Shown one piece after another: positions 12,201 through 23,045 of a stretch of 64,000 nucleotides of DNA. The notes under the pieces were generated by a model that was not told the origin of the DNA, made no database searches, and was given only the letters and a program-made list of their open reading frames with translations. The position numbers and the translations under genes were made by a program. Source of the DNA: Manduca sexta (Eukaryota > Arthropoda > Insecta > Lepidoptera > Sphingidae); the NCBI RefSeq assembly GCF_014839805.1, contig NC_051126.1, forward strand, positions 2,860,609 through 2,924,608. Direction: 5' to 3'. Position 1 is the stretch's first letter, and each line of letters opens with the position of its first letter.

Positions 12201-15200
12201 GATAGAATTTAACGGACAATTTCTTAAAACTGAAATTCTCAACATTAAAACACTTCCATTAGAATGTTTTAGTATCCGTCCATCTGCATAACTCAACATA
12301 ATTTAATGGATTGATAAGATTTTAATTTTAAATAAGCCTAAAAGGAAGAATGCTGTCGCTTCATTTTTGCATTTACATAAATTATGGTGTTATATAATAC
12401 AAGCTTTTATATCTGACTACGTTTGTAATTAAGTTAATTGTAATAGAATGTATATAAGCCTTTGATTTGTATGCATAGGTTGACATTTGTAAGTCAAAAA
12501 CAATATGGTCGCTCTGTCATGACCAGCTTGAAGTTAGTCACGAGTGACAAAACCATTGTTATTGGAGACTAACGGGAGAAGACAATTACAGAGAACAGTG
12601 ACTTCAAACCGACCAATAGCATGCACTGTACATAAGTCAATCATAGCCTGAGAATCGAATCCAGAACAATTAATATTATACATAGTATATAGACGATCTT
12701 AAATCTCAATCGCTGTCATCGGTAATCAGATTCAATGGCGAAACGGAACTAATCAGAATATTCGCGTAACATATTATGACCTATTTTTATTAATATCGGT
12801 ATCAACCTAAAGATAAGGACTAAATTTGTAATAAGTATAACAATAACTTCATCTAAAAGTAAGTGATATCACACGGCTAGATTTTTTGCGTCATGTATTT
12901 TTGTATCGAAATTTGATCAGCGCATTGTGCGTATTTGGGACTATGGTAGCATAAACACGGCGCGAGAAACTTCTAATAGTTAATCATGTAACCATGGTAA
13001 CATTAAAATCAAAATGTAATCATCAGTAGTGTTTTGAGACATACTTAAGTGATAACTTATCAGATACGAAACGCCAATTATTTATTATTCGTGATTTGAA
13101 CACAAATTGACTATCGACTGACGAGAAATGATTATCCGTCGCCAGTGGACACATGCCATCCATTGATTTCGAATTTCAAACGTTAATTAGAAGAACTAAC
13201 CTATAACTTACACGTGGTATCAAACAATTTCCTCATTCAAAAATAAACGCGTGCGAGCGAGAAGTCCGTTTGAGGTCAATGTCAGGCAAATATAAATGGC
13301 ATGTTTACAGTTGCTAGACGTAGAGAGGCGGTCAACATGTTTATTATTGATCAGAGAGAGTTATGCCAGTAGATTTTCTATTTATCTCACTTAAATTAAA
13401 CTATTTTACGGATTTTATCGCGGTTTTAATATTTTACTTTTCTCCCGACGTTTCGAAGACTTTGCAGCCTTAATGGTCACTGGGGGGACTGAGGAGTTAT
13501 TCATCCGCAAAGTCAGAGTAACAATATCTACCTACATTTTTCAAATATACAACTTTTTTATTTTTTTTTTTATTTTTAGCTGTTGGTAGTCCGATTTACG
13601 CAGAATGAGCTCACAGTGTCTTATTTTATCTCGCTGTCAGTGGCGAAGGATGACATTTTCTGAAAGAGAACCTGATTTAAAATATAGGTATTAATAATAT
13701 GCATGATTGCGCTCTGCAAGTCGTTCTGAAAAATAGTTTTTACATAAGTTACGAAAGTTTCGGCAGGAATCGGCTTATATGAACCCTTCACCATTGCTCA
13801 CTGCATATTGAGAGATTGTTGTACTACGAAAAGATTATTTAATCAATTCAATATCTCAATATTTACATACCAGCTTTATATTGACTTTCCTACTTACTTA
13901 GGACATTATACTACTGAGCGTTTAGGTCTTATTCCTACGCTGAATAGTGCAGTTTGGTAGACAACACTTTCTTTTTTCACTGAAGCTTTGGATAATAGAC
14001 AAAGGTTTATCCACTTACAATAGAAGTGTGTTTTGGGTTTGAGTTTGAATCCGCAACTTACTTATTAATGAGTATAAAAATAATTTAATAAGAATAGAGA
14101 ATACTCAAAAAGCTATACTCGAGGAGGTACGCAGACGCGCAACACCTGCAATTATTTCGCCGTGCGTATTGCGTACTATATATTGGCGAGCTTATCGTCA
14201 TATCGAACAAAACTCCGGACTCCAGGCTGATACCGAGCAGGAAACTCAATATCACATTATGAACCACCTCAGCATGGCGATCGGGCACCAGACGAACGCG
14301 CCACAATTATATAGAATCAGTATGAGTGACGCTATATCTGTTACTATTGTATAAGAATCAATACTAAACACGCTACTGGTAACATTAATAATAATAATAA
14401 TAATATCAGCCCTGTATTATATACTTGCCCACTGCTGAGCACGGGCCTCCTCTAATACTGAGAGTGATTAGGCCTTAGTCCACCACGCTGGCCTAGTGCG
14501 GGTTGGTAGACTTCACACACCTTCAAAATTACTATAGAGAACTTCTCAGATGTGCAGGTTTCCTCACGATGTTTTTCTTCACCGTTGGTAACATTGAAAT
14601 AACATAAATAACAAGAGTTTTTTGCGTATTATTAGCACTCGACGGGAATAAACGTAGTCGCCCCGCCCCCGGATAGGATATGATTAATGCATACACGTTT
14701 CTCGCTGCTGCGCGTATCAACCTGTTCTCCAGTTAAGAGTACGTTGGAACTGCTTTAGTGAAAGTTTTCCGAGACGTTCTCAGACTTAGACCGACTCCAT
14801 GCTAATTGTGTCGAACACTTATGTAGATTTACAGACTCGTTCTATCATGACTTCCCGAAATTGTGGATTATTTATTTTATTTGGACAACCAACAAAACAC
14901 AACATACATATTTATTTGTTACATGTAACAATAAGTAATTGCTGTAGTGCTGTTTTACTTACAGGCTGTCACCGCATGAACATACTATTACATATCAATA
15001 AACAATGATTATACTAAAGACCTCAATACCATGAAATAGACCTGCTTGATCAATAATGACAGGATTCGAATCCAATATATTCACACATTTACTCGATTGG
15101 CAACGAATAAATTTGGTTAACAGATTATTTTTATATTTAACTCGTCGGTCCGGTATTTCGGGACCTATGTTTAACGTATCAACTGTTACCTTATCATAAT

Positions 15201-16596
15201 CAACTCTATCTCTTCGATCTAAGATACCTAATTGCTTGAATATGACAATTACGTAATACAAATGTATTTTTCGTTTTTTTTTTTATTTTACGCCACACCC
15301 ACTCTTAATTTTATTTAATATGCAATAATTAGGTGTACGTTTAAATCACTTAGAATATTCATATCGAAAGTCATTGGTCGAAGTTGGTTTTATGGTTAAG
15401 ACAAATGATTTTTGTTAATGTATAAAGTGGTTTGAAATGATCGAGTTTAAATATTTCAATTCAATTTAAATAAAGGACTTATCTTTATGATAACGTCTCA
15501 ATACCTAATAAAGTTCATAAATTATCGAAAATTTGGAAACTCACTAAAAGTACTCAAAAATATAATTACTTCGATGTGATTGAACTTTACTTAATATTTA
15601 AAGACTTAAAAAGATCTCAACCACTTCTTACGTCACTAGGAACTCTACTATAATTCATAGTAATTAGTTATTCTAACTAAAACTGTAGAATAATTTACCA
15701 AAAACGAATCAGTTTTATCCAGAAATAGGCAAATATCGCGACATACACCAGCACGGATTTAAATACTCGCCACGTGCCTTAAAACCGGTTCGAACTAAAA
15801 ACGTGATTAGGAATAGTCGAGACGAGCAAGTTACTGGCTTGACAGAAGCCAGTAGCCTATTATCCAGAACTCATTAGAAAGCATGGAACGTTGTCCGCCC
15901 GTCACCTTGAAATATTATGTTACGCTCCTATCTCTATGGGCTTTAATATCTTACTCGTATTGACGTCTTGAAAACTAAATTCTTAAATAAAATAAACATT
16001 TATAAAGGCGAACGTAAGAAACCAGATGTTTCTCTTATAACATCAGCATTTTAAACGTGGTTGTAAGATATATTTACTAGATTAAAAATAACTAAATGCA
16101 CTAAACTTCATATATATTATCAGCAGTGAGAGATGAGTCATATTATGACAATACTTATGTATGACAATGACGATTTATGATAATACGTCCTAATAATTAT
16201 TATGAAAATGATCCCACTAATTAAAATACAGGACATGTTAAGATAATAACACGACAAAAACTGTTCCGGGTTTGTTAGCTAACCTATTCACTTAAATATA
16301 CCTGGTCCTCAAATAAAATATACATTCATATAGAAATAAAGCTGCGTAATAAAGCCCTGCGCAAATTAGGACAATAACACAATAAAATAACCTAACATTT
16401 ATTAATAGCATTAAAATTCAACGTCCATGGCCATCAGAAGCATGGCGGCACGTACCTTTTTGACCAGGTTGGCGGCCATGAAGCCACCCATGTTCCCGAG
16501 TCCGAGGAACCCGACATTTTTGTCAGCTCCCGAGCTGTAAGCCCGGCGCGAGATGGTGAATATACACTGGGTGGTCAGTACGCTACGCGCGGCCAT
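3106..16596 (-). CDS. Hibadh: 3-hydroxyisobutyrate dehydrogenase, mitochondrial (6 exons)
   Basis: Oxidises 3-hydroxyisobutyrate to methylmalonate semialdehyde with NAD+ in the mitochondrial matrix, a step of valine catabolism (known family role). Coding exons are 16456-16596, 9509-9691, 9033-9150, 5072-5282, 3564-3720 and 3106-3267; they sum to 972 nt, or 323 residues plus stop, close to the usual length of about 335. Residues 1-24 look like a mitochondrial presequence (basic, no acids). The Rossmann motif GLGNMG is at 32-37, the substrate loop DAPVSGG at 142-148, and the GAGQVAKLTNN segment supplies the catalytic lysine K195 and asparagine N199. All introns are GT-AG, in phases 0, 0, 1, 2, 0. 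The start ATG has a strong context (AAGATGG) and AATAAA follows the stop. No frameshift or lost catalytic residue is visible, so the gene looks functional. Its introns carry SINEs, an R1-clade fragment and other repeats. Confidence 0.97.
3564..3720 (-). CDS. Hibadh: Hibadh exon 5
   Basis: Completes the split lysine codon (AA|A) and reads MGLEPKVLLDVLNN to KNDLMVK. Together with exon 4 it forms the all-helical C-terminal domain that closes the active site in this family. Confidence 0.95.
3721..5071 (-). other. Hibadh intron 4
   Basis: 1.35-kb intron. Contains a 110-codon plus-strand open frame at 4,394-4,726 with no recognisable domain, and near 4,975-5,055 a fragment of the repeat also found at 38,695-38,790 and 51,745-51,870. 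Nothing else identified. Confidence 0.7.
5072..5282 (-). CDS. Hibadh: Hibadh exon 4 (catalytic lysine)
   Basis: Codes residues 148-218 and carries the catalytic K195 and N199 in GAGQVAKLTNN. Enters in phase 1 and leaves in phase 2 with donor GTAAGT. Confidence 0.96.
6437..6660 (+). repeat. Interspersed repeat family RA
   Basis: Runs from tgctggtggtaggatatatt through the core caacaggccggcaaaattgtgtcga. The same unit recurs at 19,738, 25,925, 37,699, 40,958, 41,958, 51,240 and 62,888 in either orientation. No coding capacity is visible; it is a short non-autonomous element of unassigned class. Confidence 0.8.
7049..7290 (+). repeat. tRNA-derived SINE, family S2
   Basis: Head contains a good Pol III B box (ggttcgaatcc at about 7,104-7,114), followed by the tail ctcgatatggcgataggctc and gcataccccttcggggataa. 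It cannot fold as a whole tRNA, so it is a SINE. Related heads occur at 46,319, 49,790 and 52,510. Confidence 0.75.
7820..7935 (+). repeat. SINE S2, partial copy
   Basis: B box ggttcgatccc followed by the S2-type tail cacatcatgggacggaatac, which also appears at 59,732-59,751. The 5' part is degraded. Confidence 0.6.
8463..8668 (+). repeat. Interspersed repeat, family RM
   Basis: Starts ctagctgttactcgtggctt and continues with ccgggatagcctataacctt and a short cagacagacag run. It is a diverged relative of the elements at 43,972-44,560 and 45,535-46,025. Confidence 0.6.
9033..9150 (-). CDS. Hibadh: Hibadh exon 3
   Basis: Codes residues 109-147 plus the first base of 148, including LLIDSSTVSPEV and the substrate-binding DAPVSGG. 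The last glycine codon is split by the intron (phase 1). Confidence 0.95.
9509..9691 (-). CDS. Hibadh: Hibadh exon 2
   Basis: Codes residues 48-108 (GYNVRGFDPS to DGVVAL), the second half of the Rossmann fold. Its ILPSNKAV segment matches the family's conserved lid region. Acceptor cag at 9,692-9,694 and donor GTAAGT at 9,508-9,503. Confidence 0.95.
9726..10050. repeat. Three-unit tandem repeat of about 115 bp
   Basis: Units begin at 9,726 (gaccattaagaa), 9,847 (gaccattaggat) and 9,959 (gactattaagaa). Each contains a purine-rich gaaagacgg-type stretch, then a run like ttagatcttcttttatacct and tttttgtgattata. The spacings are 121 and 112 bp and the units are clearly diverged. It lies just inside intron 1, upstream of exon 2. 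Confidence 0.8.
10141..10939 (+). mobile_element. 5'-truncated R1-clade retrotransposon with target-site duplication
   Basis: A GC-rich block of about 770 bp in an AT-rich intron. It is flanked by the 14-bp direct repeat aagtcacttccgct at 10,141-10,154 and 10,926-10,939, and ends in a poly(A) run at 10,904-10,927. Only the last part of ORF2 and the 3' UTR are present, as expected from incomplete reverse transcription. The 3' UTR has a small hairpin (ctcccgcc, then ggcgggag). It is inserted antisense to the host gene and is related to, but not the same subfamily as, the element at 52.8 kb. Confidence 0.92.
10182..10609 (+). pseudogene. C-terminal end of an R1-clade ORF2 (broken)
   Basis: The frame of the GTG at 10,194 contains TQVLTGHGCFGRYLYRI and a zinc-finger-like C-X2-C-X9-H-X4-C (CFYC to EVC). 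These match the ORF2 C-terminus of the element at 52.8 kb with the same cysteine/histidine spacing. A frameshift near 10,460-10,475 moves the continuation (SFCEDVMLAKEV and a basic tail) into another frame that stops at 10,607-10,609. It lacks endonuclease and reverse transcriptase and cannot be autonomous. Confidence 0.85.
11463..11848 (+). repeat. tRNA-derived SINE, family S1
   Basis: Head agcggggatagcctagttag with the B-box region gtccgcaggtgcaaaaccc, a (TG)n-expanded stretch near 11,571-11,600, body ggaaacctgcatacctgag, and an ATTATTATGATTATG tail after ggctgat. It is the most complete S1 copy in the window together with 42,205-42,532. Confidence 0.82.
13372..13640 (-). mobile_element. 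3' tail of a Penelope-like element
   Basis: Read on the minus strand, it begins with coding remnants matching the end of the Penelope-like fragment at 62,140-62,354 (gacactgtgagctcattctg), then the shared non-coding tail aaaatgtaggtagatattgt and ctgcaaagtcttcgaaacgt, ending at cgcgataaaatccgtaaaat. Only the 3' end of the element is present. Confidence 0.7.
13690..13800 (+). repeat. Short interspersed repeat, family RC
   Basis: Shares tgcaagtcgttctgaaaaat and ggcaggaatcggcttatatg with 5,880-6,020 and 61,080-61,190; 26,385-26,480 and 43,155-43,250 are opposite-strand copies. Class unknown. Confidence 0.6.
14385..14590 (-). repeat. SINE S1, 3' part
   Basis: Minus-oriented tail and body of S1 next to a (TAA)n tract at 14,387-14,404, which is its (ATT)n tail. 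The tRNA-like head is missing. Confidence 0.75.
16456..16596 (-). CDS. Hibadh: Hibadh exon 1 (start, targeting peptide, NAD-binding loop)
   Basis: Codes residues 1-47. Begins at ATG 16,594-16,596 and ends at the donor G|GTACG. Contains the presumed mitochondrial presequence (arginines but no acidic residue before ADK) and the nucleotide-binding GLGNMG loop. Intron phase 0. Confidence 0.95.
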
Positions 16597-17850
16597 CTTG
16601 GTTCTGTATTTAGACGCGTGCGTTTACCGGCGCTAGCGCAACACAACTGAGCCCACTTGTTTTTATTCAAATGTATTCCACGTTGTCTCACTATTGTTAT
16701 CAGTTATGGTTTGGATGTATGTGGATAGTTGGTGGCGAGTGACTGGCCCGATTACTGTCTACATAGTAATTTGAATTTATGACACTGAAACAGACATATC
16801 TTTTTATATTAAAACAAATTATTTTATAGTATTTGCTTTCATTCTTTTGTTTATATATTCATATTGTAACAGCACGATATTTCCATAAATACTCATGTAG
16901 TATCTTATTGACAAAAAAGAGTGGTTCAGAATAAAAAACACACTGGACATTCATTTTACATACAAAAAATATTATATTATTCAACTTTATTTTCCTTGTT
17001 TCAAGAAATATTCATTTAAAATAAATAGTCTAATTTATAATAACAGTACCATTTAGTGCATAATCAAATTTATTAACATGATAATCAAACGAAACTTGAA
17101 CTCCATTTTTATTGATAATATTATCAGTTAGTAATTGACAGTAACTTGCACTGTCTGCACCACGTCATTAATTATTTGTCAATGAAAACGTCGCAGTCAC
17201 AAAAACACGTTATTTGATTTATTTAATTGAATAATATCATGATCCACGTTACATTGCCACAAAAAGTAAGTCATTAAGTCAAATATTATTATTGCATTTA
17301 TTGTATTAATTATAATGAATAGCTACTTTAGTCATTGTTGATTTTAATTTATGCGTACACGCATTTAGGTATTTTTACAGCTTAAGTATAAGGAAAAATG
17401 AGCATTGAATTCCGTAAGTAATAAGCATTATTTTGCTACAAATTCGGGCATTATGTTAGGTAATAGAGATCATATTTTATTTGTCATATAAAGTTGGGAG
17501 TTGGTAGGTCGCCTATATAAGTAGGCAAGTCATATTTTGAAATATCTTCCAAAATCTAAGATAATATAGTGCTAATAGGTACATATTTTTTCGTACATAG
17601 CATGAAAGAACCAGCTCTAACAGAGAAGATAAATTTCACAGAAACCAATAGAAAGTGACAGTTTGCAGTTGCGCTCCGTATAACGACATTTTAGACTCAA
17701 GCACCTCTTAAATTTCCCTAATCTATTCCTTTAAGACCGGCAGTGCATCCATAATTGTTGTGTGGTCGGTGGAATCACTTTTCTGGTCCCTTGCCTTTTA
17801 CAAGCACATCGCGTCTCTCTTTCGAGGGATAAGCAGAGGTGTAACAAATA

Positions 17851-18025
17851 TTTTTTTTGTATTACTTTGAATGACAAGACGAGCTTACCGTTCGTTAGAT
17901 GGTAAGCGATACGATCGCCCATAAACAGTAGAATCACCAACAACTTGAATTACAAAGTCTTGTTTGGTATTCCACTGCGCTCGCCATCCTGAGACATGAG
18001 ATGTTAAGTCTTATTATGTCCAGGT
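17851..18025 (+). repeat. Interspersed repeat family RB, 5' part
   Basis: Shares tggtaagcgatacgatcgcc and ggtattccactgcgctcgcc with 22,745, 45,228, 46,517 and 61,193. Truncated after gttaagtcttattatgtcca. Confidence 0.75.
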
Positions 18026-18597
18026 CTAACTATATCTCATCAAGCCACGCGCTTGCCTATAGGTAAATATTATAAAAAAAAATACATTTAGAAATGTCGA
18101 CGTACGCACGCACCAATCATAATACGTACAAACACATTAATTCGTATCAGATATAATCAAGTCAGTGGAGCCATGATAACGTTTTCAACAATCAGGTGTT
18201 TGTACAGAGATTTGAGTTATCAAGGTCGTTCCACCATCGCGTCGCTATGAGGATAATTTGGTTACAATTTTGTTAGGTATATGTTTGTACGGCGCGCCCC
18301 TTCCCGCGTCATACCTATCTTCGCTGTACCATAAGTGGACATCAAACAGTATGCAATCAATCAGCGATCATTTTACTAGCTCCTTCCGTATACGTAACAG
18401 TGACGACGAGTACCCTAGACTCAAGAAAAAAATAAGCATTTCAAAATATCTAATCCTGGCCTAATCGGTTGTAATGTCAGGATATTAGGTGGCGAGTGAA
18501 TCAACTAAATGCCAGATTAGCACTAATATATTTAAGGAATACATCTCATTTTATAGGTCGTTTACATAAGGTATAACAGTACATAATACAATAACAT

Positions 18598-18860
18598 GTG
18601 CCCACTACACGGTTTCTGACCGAAGGCGCGCCCATGCATGGGAGGACGTTTGTCGGGACCCTAGGCACACAATTAAGGGTTTATACCTCATGGTTGCCAA
18701 TTCACATTGAGGTCTATAACGGCTCGCGAACAGTTCCTAGCCTTCTCCCCTCCTCCCATCCTAAGAAATTCCTTATCCTTCCCATACAGTTCCTTCCTAT
18801 CTATCCCCTCACAACTTTTCTCCAGGACCCTGCAGTCGATAAGCCGGGGGATTCCAGTAT
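18598..18860 (+). repeat. Interspersed repeat family RF
   Basis: Shares blocks such as accgaaggc, ccttctcccctcc and ccatcctaag with 50,045-50,245 and, more weakly, 33,240-33,490 (ccagggattccag-type end). A 92-codon open frame here is a by-product of the repeat. Confidence 0.65.
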
Positions 18861-19064
18861 CAAAATCAAAAAGTAAAAAATACTGAACCGACTTAAATAC
18901 TTATATTTCTATAGGAACAATCTAGAAGTATATCTCTTAAAACAAAAAAAAATATTTTCCAAATCAGTTGATAAATTACTTAGTTCTGAGGTTACATAAA
19001 AAATACACGGTTAGAACCTCCTTATTTTATCGTCTGTTAATAATACAAAATATAAAAATACAGT

Positions 19065-19215
19065 CATCATCATCAGCCTATATCTTTGTCTAATGCTGGA
19101 CATAGGCCTCCTCCAATATGGGCTATTTTACCAGATCTTCGGCCGGTCGCATCCAGTTCTTGCCTACCTTTTGCAAGTCACTCCACCTAGCTTGAGAGCG
19201 TCCGAGTACGATTGC
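19065..19215 (-). repeat. 3' end of a LINE, minus orientation
   Basis: catcatcatcag followed by ctaatgctggacataggcct is the reverse of the lepidopteran LINE end with a GAT-rich tail, also seen at base 1 and 39,118. The upstream part keeps coding-like sequence but with stops. Confidence 0.6.
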
Positions 19216-19737
19216 CGAGTCGTATTAAATACAGTAACATTTTATTACCATAATTTCCCGCCAAAAATATACAGTAAAATCTCATTAATACAATACGTTG
19301 CATGTCGTTAATCAACATAAATTAATAAAGTCGAAACAAAACCCATTACGTGGCGCCCATTTTATAAAGTTGGACACTTGCACCATAAATATATAACTAA
19401 ACTACGATACGCATCTGCATACGGACTTTTTAGTATCTCCATTACTTTTTATGAGACAATAGTTCAAATTAATGGCGTTTATGGAGTTTTTTTAATCAAC
19501 TTAATGTTTATTCGCTTGCTGATGGTATTCTTTACTGCCCATAAAAGTCGCAGCACGAACTAAGCATGCATACCGCAATGCGTTGGTCATAGGGATCCAA
19601 GATTTCAAGTCTCAATTTTGAGGCTACGAGACTTTGTCTAGTATATGAAATTAACAATATCCAAACCAAAACACGACGACTAAGATGCTTTCATATTTAC
19701 TATACTTTTTATTTAAACAAGCACGACAAAATAATGG

Positions 19738-19940
19738 TACACGGAGTGAGAATAGAATGTCGACTAATGAGAGATGATTACCCCTCGGCAGTCGACACAA
19801 TGTTGCCGGCCTGTTAGAACCGGATATACAGAGGATGATCCTGGAACGCGATACACTTACGTGGGCAGCTATGGTAGGTTTTAACACCTTGGTCGATATC
19901 CGAGCGGATATAAAATAGACCCTAACACCAGCATAATAGA
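19738..19940 (-). repeat. Interspersed repeat family RA
   Basis: Minus-oriented copy: agaatgtcgactaatgagag, ccggcctgttagaaccggat and aacgcgatacacttacgtgg match the other copies. Confidence 0.78.
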
Positions 19941-20539
19941 TTTAGTTTTTGTTCTAAGTTACTTGCTCTACCGATCTACTTATTTCTGCCACCAAGTATC
20001 AGTATACAAACGCAGCTATTTATTACTTAAGGCCAGTTTTTATTTACTGTTATTGGCAAAATTATGACGTTTGTGTTGTGGAAAATATTATGGATTTTAA
20101 TTTAGCAACGTTTATGTTTTAAAACCTCTAAAGGCCTTTATTTTAATTGCTACTTTTACTTCTACAGTACATAAAGAGATTGGAATATAATATCGAAAAT
20201 GCAAGATTTTATCAAAAGTCACGTAATGTTCGTTCTGCTTAACTCATTCATTTGCAACATGAAAGCAAATTTTCATTCGCTGATGAATTAATTAAACGTG
20301 ACAGCGCGGTTTTATTTTAATTATTAATAAGTGCATTGTATCAACAATGGACCGCTCGGTTTGTTGCCGGCTATTACGGATCACCGGGTTTCCGGTTCGT
20401 TCCATTTGCGGCTTCACTTTGTGATAATATTTGTGCAAATTAACTGCACGAAGTTTATCCTTGAACGTACCTAGTTTTAACTAATCAATAATTTCTCTCA
20501 ATTCACACAAACTTAAACGACTATTATATTAGTATTAAA

Positions 20540-20815
20540 TTGTGACTGGGGTTTTCCATCTTATAAAATTACTCAGTCGCAGTTCAGAGGCAGAGAAAGT
20601 TGGCGGTGTGATACACCCGTGCCTTGGAAAGCACATAAAACCGTTGGTCCTGCGCCTGATCTCTCTCCGGTTATGTCGGATTACCGTCTCACCGGACTAT
20701 GAGAATGAAGAAACAAAAAGTACACCTGTGTATTGCGCACACATATTATGTGCAAGTGCACTATATTTCCTGTGTACTTGACTGATCTTGATATGGGCCG
20801 CCGTGGCCGAAATTA
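20540..20815 (+). repeat. Lepidopteran interspersed repeat, class unknown
   Basis: Contains ttggcggtgtgatacacccg, gtcggattaccgtctcaccg and the end gggccgccgtggccgaaat. I recognise this as a block repeated widely in lepidopteran genomes; it is the only copy in the window. The 79-codon frame inside it is not a gene. Confidence 0.55.
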
Positions 20816-21630
20816 GTTTAGAAAGGAAATCGATTATACTAGTATATTAGTATCACTGTATCCCTTATCAAATCGTTTATCAATCGCTTGTTTGAATATT
20901 AAATAAAACACATTATTCGAAAAGAGGAAACATATACCTGAACCTCACTAAGCGAAACTTTTCACACATGGTCATAATTGCTATTAAATTTTAGTAGGCG
21001 CATGCAATATAAACTCAGAGTAAAGCGGCACCTACCATCGCAAGTGAACCCTGAAGTCATTAATTGGTTGATAATGTGATGATTAACGCATCGAAAGTTT
21101 CATTATAATAACTTAACAAGAATGGAAGCTATTAGGTTAATAACATAGTTGGATAGAATGGAATGAATTCACGCGAAAGAGTGTTTTATCAGCTGGGAAG
21201 TGGCGATAATTTTATATCCGGGTGCTGCCGATTTAATCTGCTTATTTGATAAGTGAAATATTTGCTATATATTAATATATAGCTTGTGTATGTAATGAAA
21301 GTGTTTTTATTTTCCAAATTGAAATTTCGTATTTTTAAAAGTGCAAGCCCTGTTAATTGTTACAACAGACATACGACAAAAATGCCACAAATGAGGATAA
21401 CCTTGTATTGATATGCCAATTCAGATAAAGCTACTGTAAGTTTTAAAATAATGACATGAAATCCCAACGTTAATACCATATTTTTTTTATCGTGGTTCGG
21501 GATAGTGTCTTGACTGCACCCGATGATAAGCAACGTGAAGCTCAAAGAATATAACAACCGGCAAAAGCATCCCCAGACGGTGGACACAGTCATGTCGGCC
21601 TGCACGCTCCGCTAGAAGGACCGCAAGTTA

Positions 21631-21775
21631 TTGAAATGAAACTAATTTTCCAATTCTATTGCGGTTTTTTATATTTTAGTTTTCTCCCGACGTTTCGAAG
21701 ACTTTGCAGCCTTCATGGTCACGGGCTGCAAAAAACCGCAATAGAATCCGAAAATTAGTTTCATTTCAACGTCTA
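21631..21775. repeat. Foldback made from Penelope-like tails
   Basis: Arms of about 40 bp at 21,631-21,670 and 21,730-21,770 are near-perfect inverted repeats (gaaatgaaactaattttc against gaaaattagtttcatttc) around a 59-bp core. The core holds the tail motif cgtttcgaagactttgcagc of the Penelope-like element seen at 13.4, 37.1 and 62.4 kb. Two such tails therefore meet in opposite orientation. Confidence 0.8.
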
Positions 21776-22744
21776 ACATTCGCGTAAACATAAGAAATCA
21801 TGATCCCAAGTTATATCTCCACGCAATTTAGTTGCCCCAATTGAACAGATCTAGGAACATCACGTTTCAAAATCAAATGACAAACATTGATGCCAAATTA
21901 AAATCATATGTGTCTATTTTACTAGATATTTTCAAACAAGAAAAATAAACACCTCATTTACACAATACAAAAAACGCAACGTTCTAAATTCATCAACATT
22001 CTATGTAAAGGCCTTTTCACACTAGCGGCCTGCGTCTGACGACCAAGCAAAATGAATATCAATGTAACAGTATTCGGGTGCTCACGGGGATTTGAGAGCG
22101 TTTTGGCGATCTAACACAATAGGCTTTGCGGATGACATCGTGTCGTGTAATTTAAGCACCTTACACACTGTCGATTTGTGACGCGATTTCGGAAATTTAC
22201 ATTAAAAAGCTGCGAGTGTAAAAGAACATATATATAAATGGAATTTCAGCCCTGTTTGTTTTCCGTATATTGACTGTTATTTTCACTTTAAACATAATTT
22301 TACAATAAAACTATTCATAGCTAGCGGTGCCTCGCTCCACCTATGAAAGTTTTCTTCAGAATAAAAGTTGTGAAATCTAGCATTTTACGGACTATCCCCT
22401 AGTACGAGATAATTATGGTTAAAAAAGGAAAGTAAATACACGGATTTTGCCTAAAATTAGTTACCTAATGCAATAGGAAAACACAATACCAGATATAATT
22501 TTAAAATGGAATAGGCTAATAAATCTTCTAATAGAGACGTGATTAATTGCCCCCGTCGGGCTGACGTTGACAAATCACGTAACGACACTTGTTTCGGTGT
22601 TCCCCCTTCCCTCTTCGGGAGTTTTTTGCACACCGGGAAAAACTGAAGTTTTTACCATCCAGGAATTGTTTGACCAAAGTTTCATTAAAGAGGAACGATT
22701 CACGGTGACGCGCAGTTTGTGTGACTGGAATGTGGACGCGGGTT

Positions 22745-23045
22745 TGTTTTTTTTTTTACTGCTTTGAATGACGAAATGAGCTTACTGTTCGCATGGTATG
22801 CGATACGACCCCATAAACAGTATAAACACCGTCTAACACATTGAATTACAAAGTATTTTTTGGTATTCCACTGAGCTCGCCATTCTGAGACATGAGATAT
22901 TAAGTGTTATTGTGTAGTTACAATATACTTCAAACTGGAACATAATAGTGACTACACACTGCTGCTTGGCGGGAGAAATAGGTATTGCATTGGAATCTAC
23001 CCAGGTCCCAGGCGGACTCTCACATGAGAAAGACATACTTACCAC
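22745..23045 (+). repeat. Interspersed repeat family RB, long copy
   Basis: Extends from tttgaatgacgaaatgagct through ggtattccactgagctcgcc to caggcggactctcacatgag. Same length and order as 46,517-46,820 and 61,193-61,495. Confidence 0.8.

Larger units (their letters stand above)
9692..16455 (-). other. Hibadh intron 1 (6.8 kb)
   Basis: Holds a three-unit tandem repeat (9,726-10,050), a 5'-truncated R1-clade retrotransposon (10,155-10,925), a SINE (11,463-11,848), a Penelope-like tail (13,372-13,640), a small repeat (13,690-13,800) and a SINE (14,385-14,590). From 14,600 to 16,400 I see only AT-rich sequence without recognisable features. Confidence 0.65.

Noticed and set aside
14387..14404. 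Possible CRISPR-like or satellite array at the TAA run
   Set aside because: A simple (TAA)n tract that forms the tail of a SINE; no spacers.
18598..18876. 92-codon frame with PPSHPKK-type sequence
   Set aside because: Lies within repeat family RF, whose other copies do not keep the frame.
20542..20781. 79-codon frame in a GC-richer stretch
   Set aside because: Part of a widespread non-coding lepidopteran repeat.
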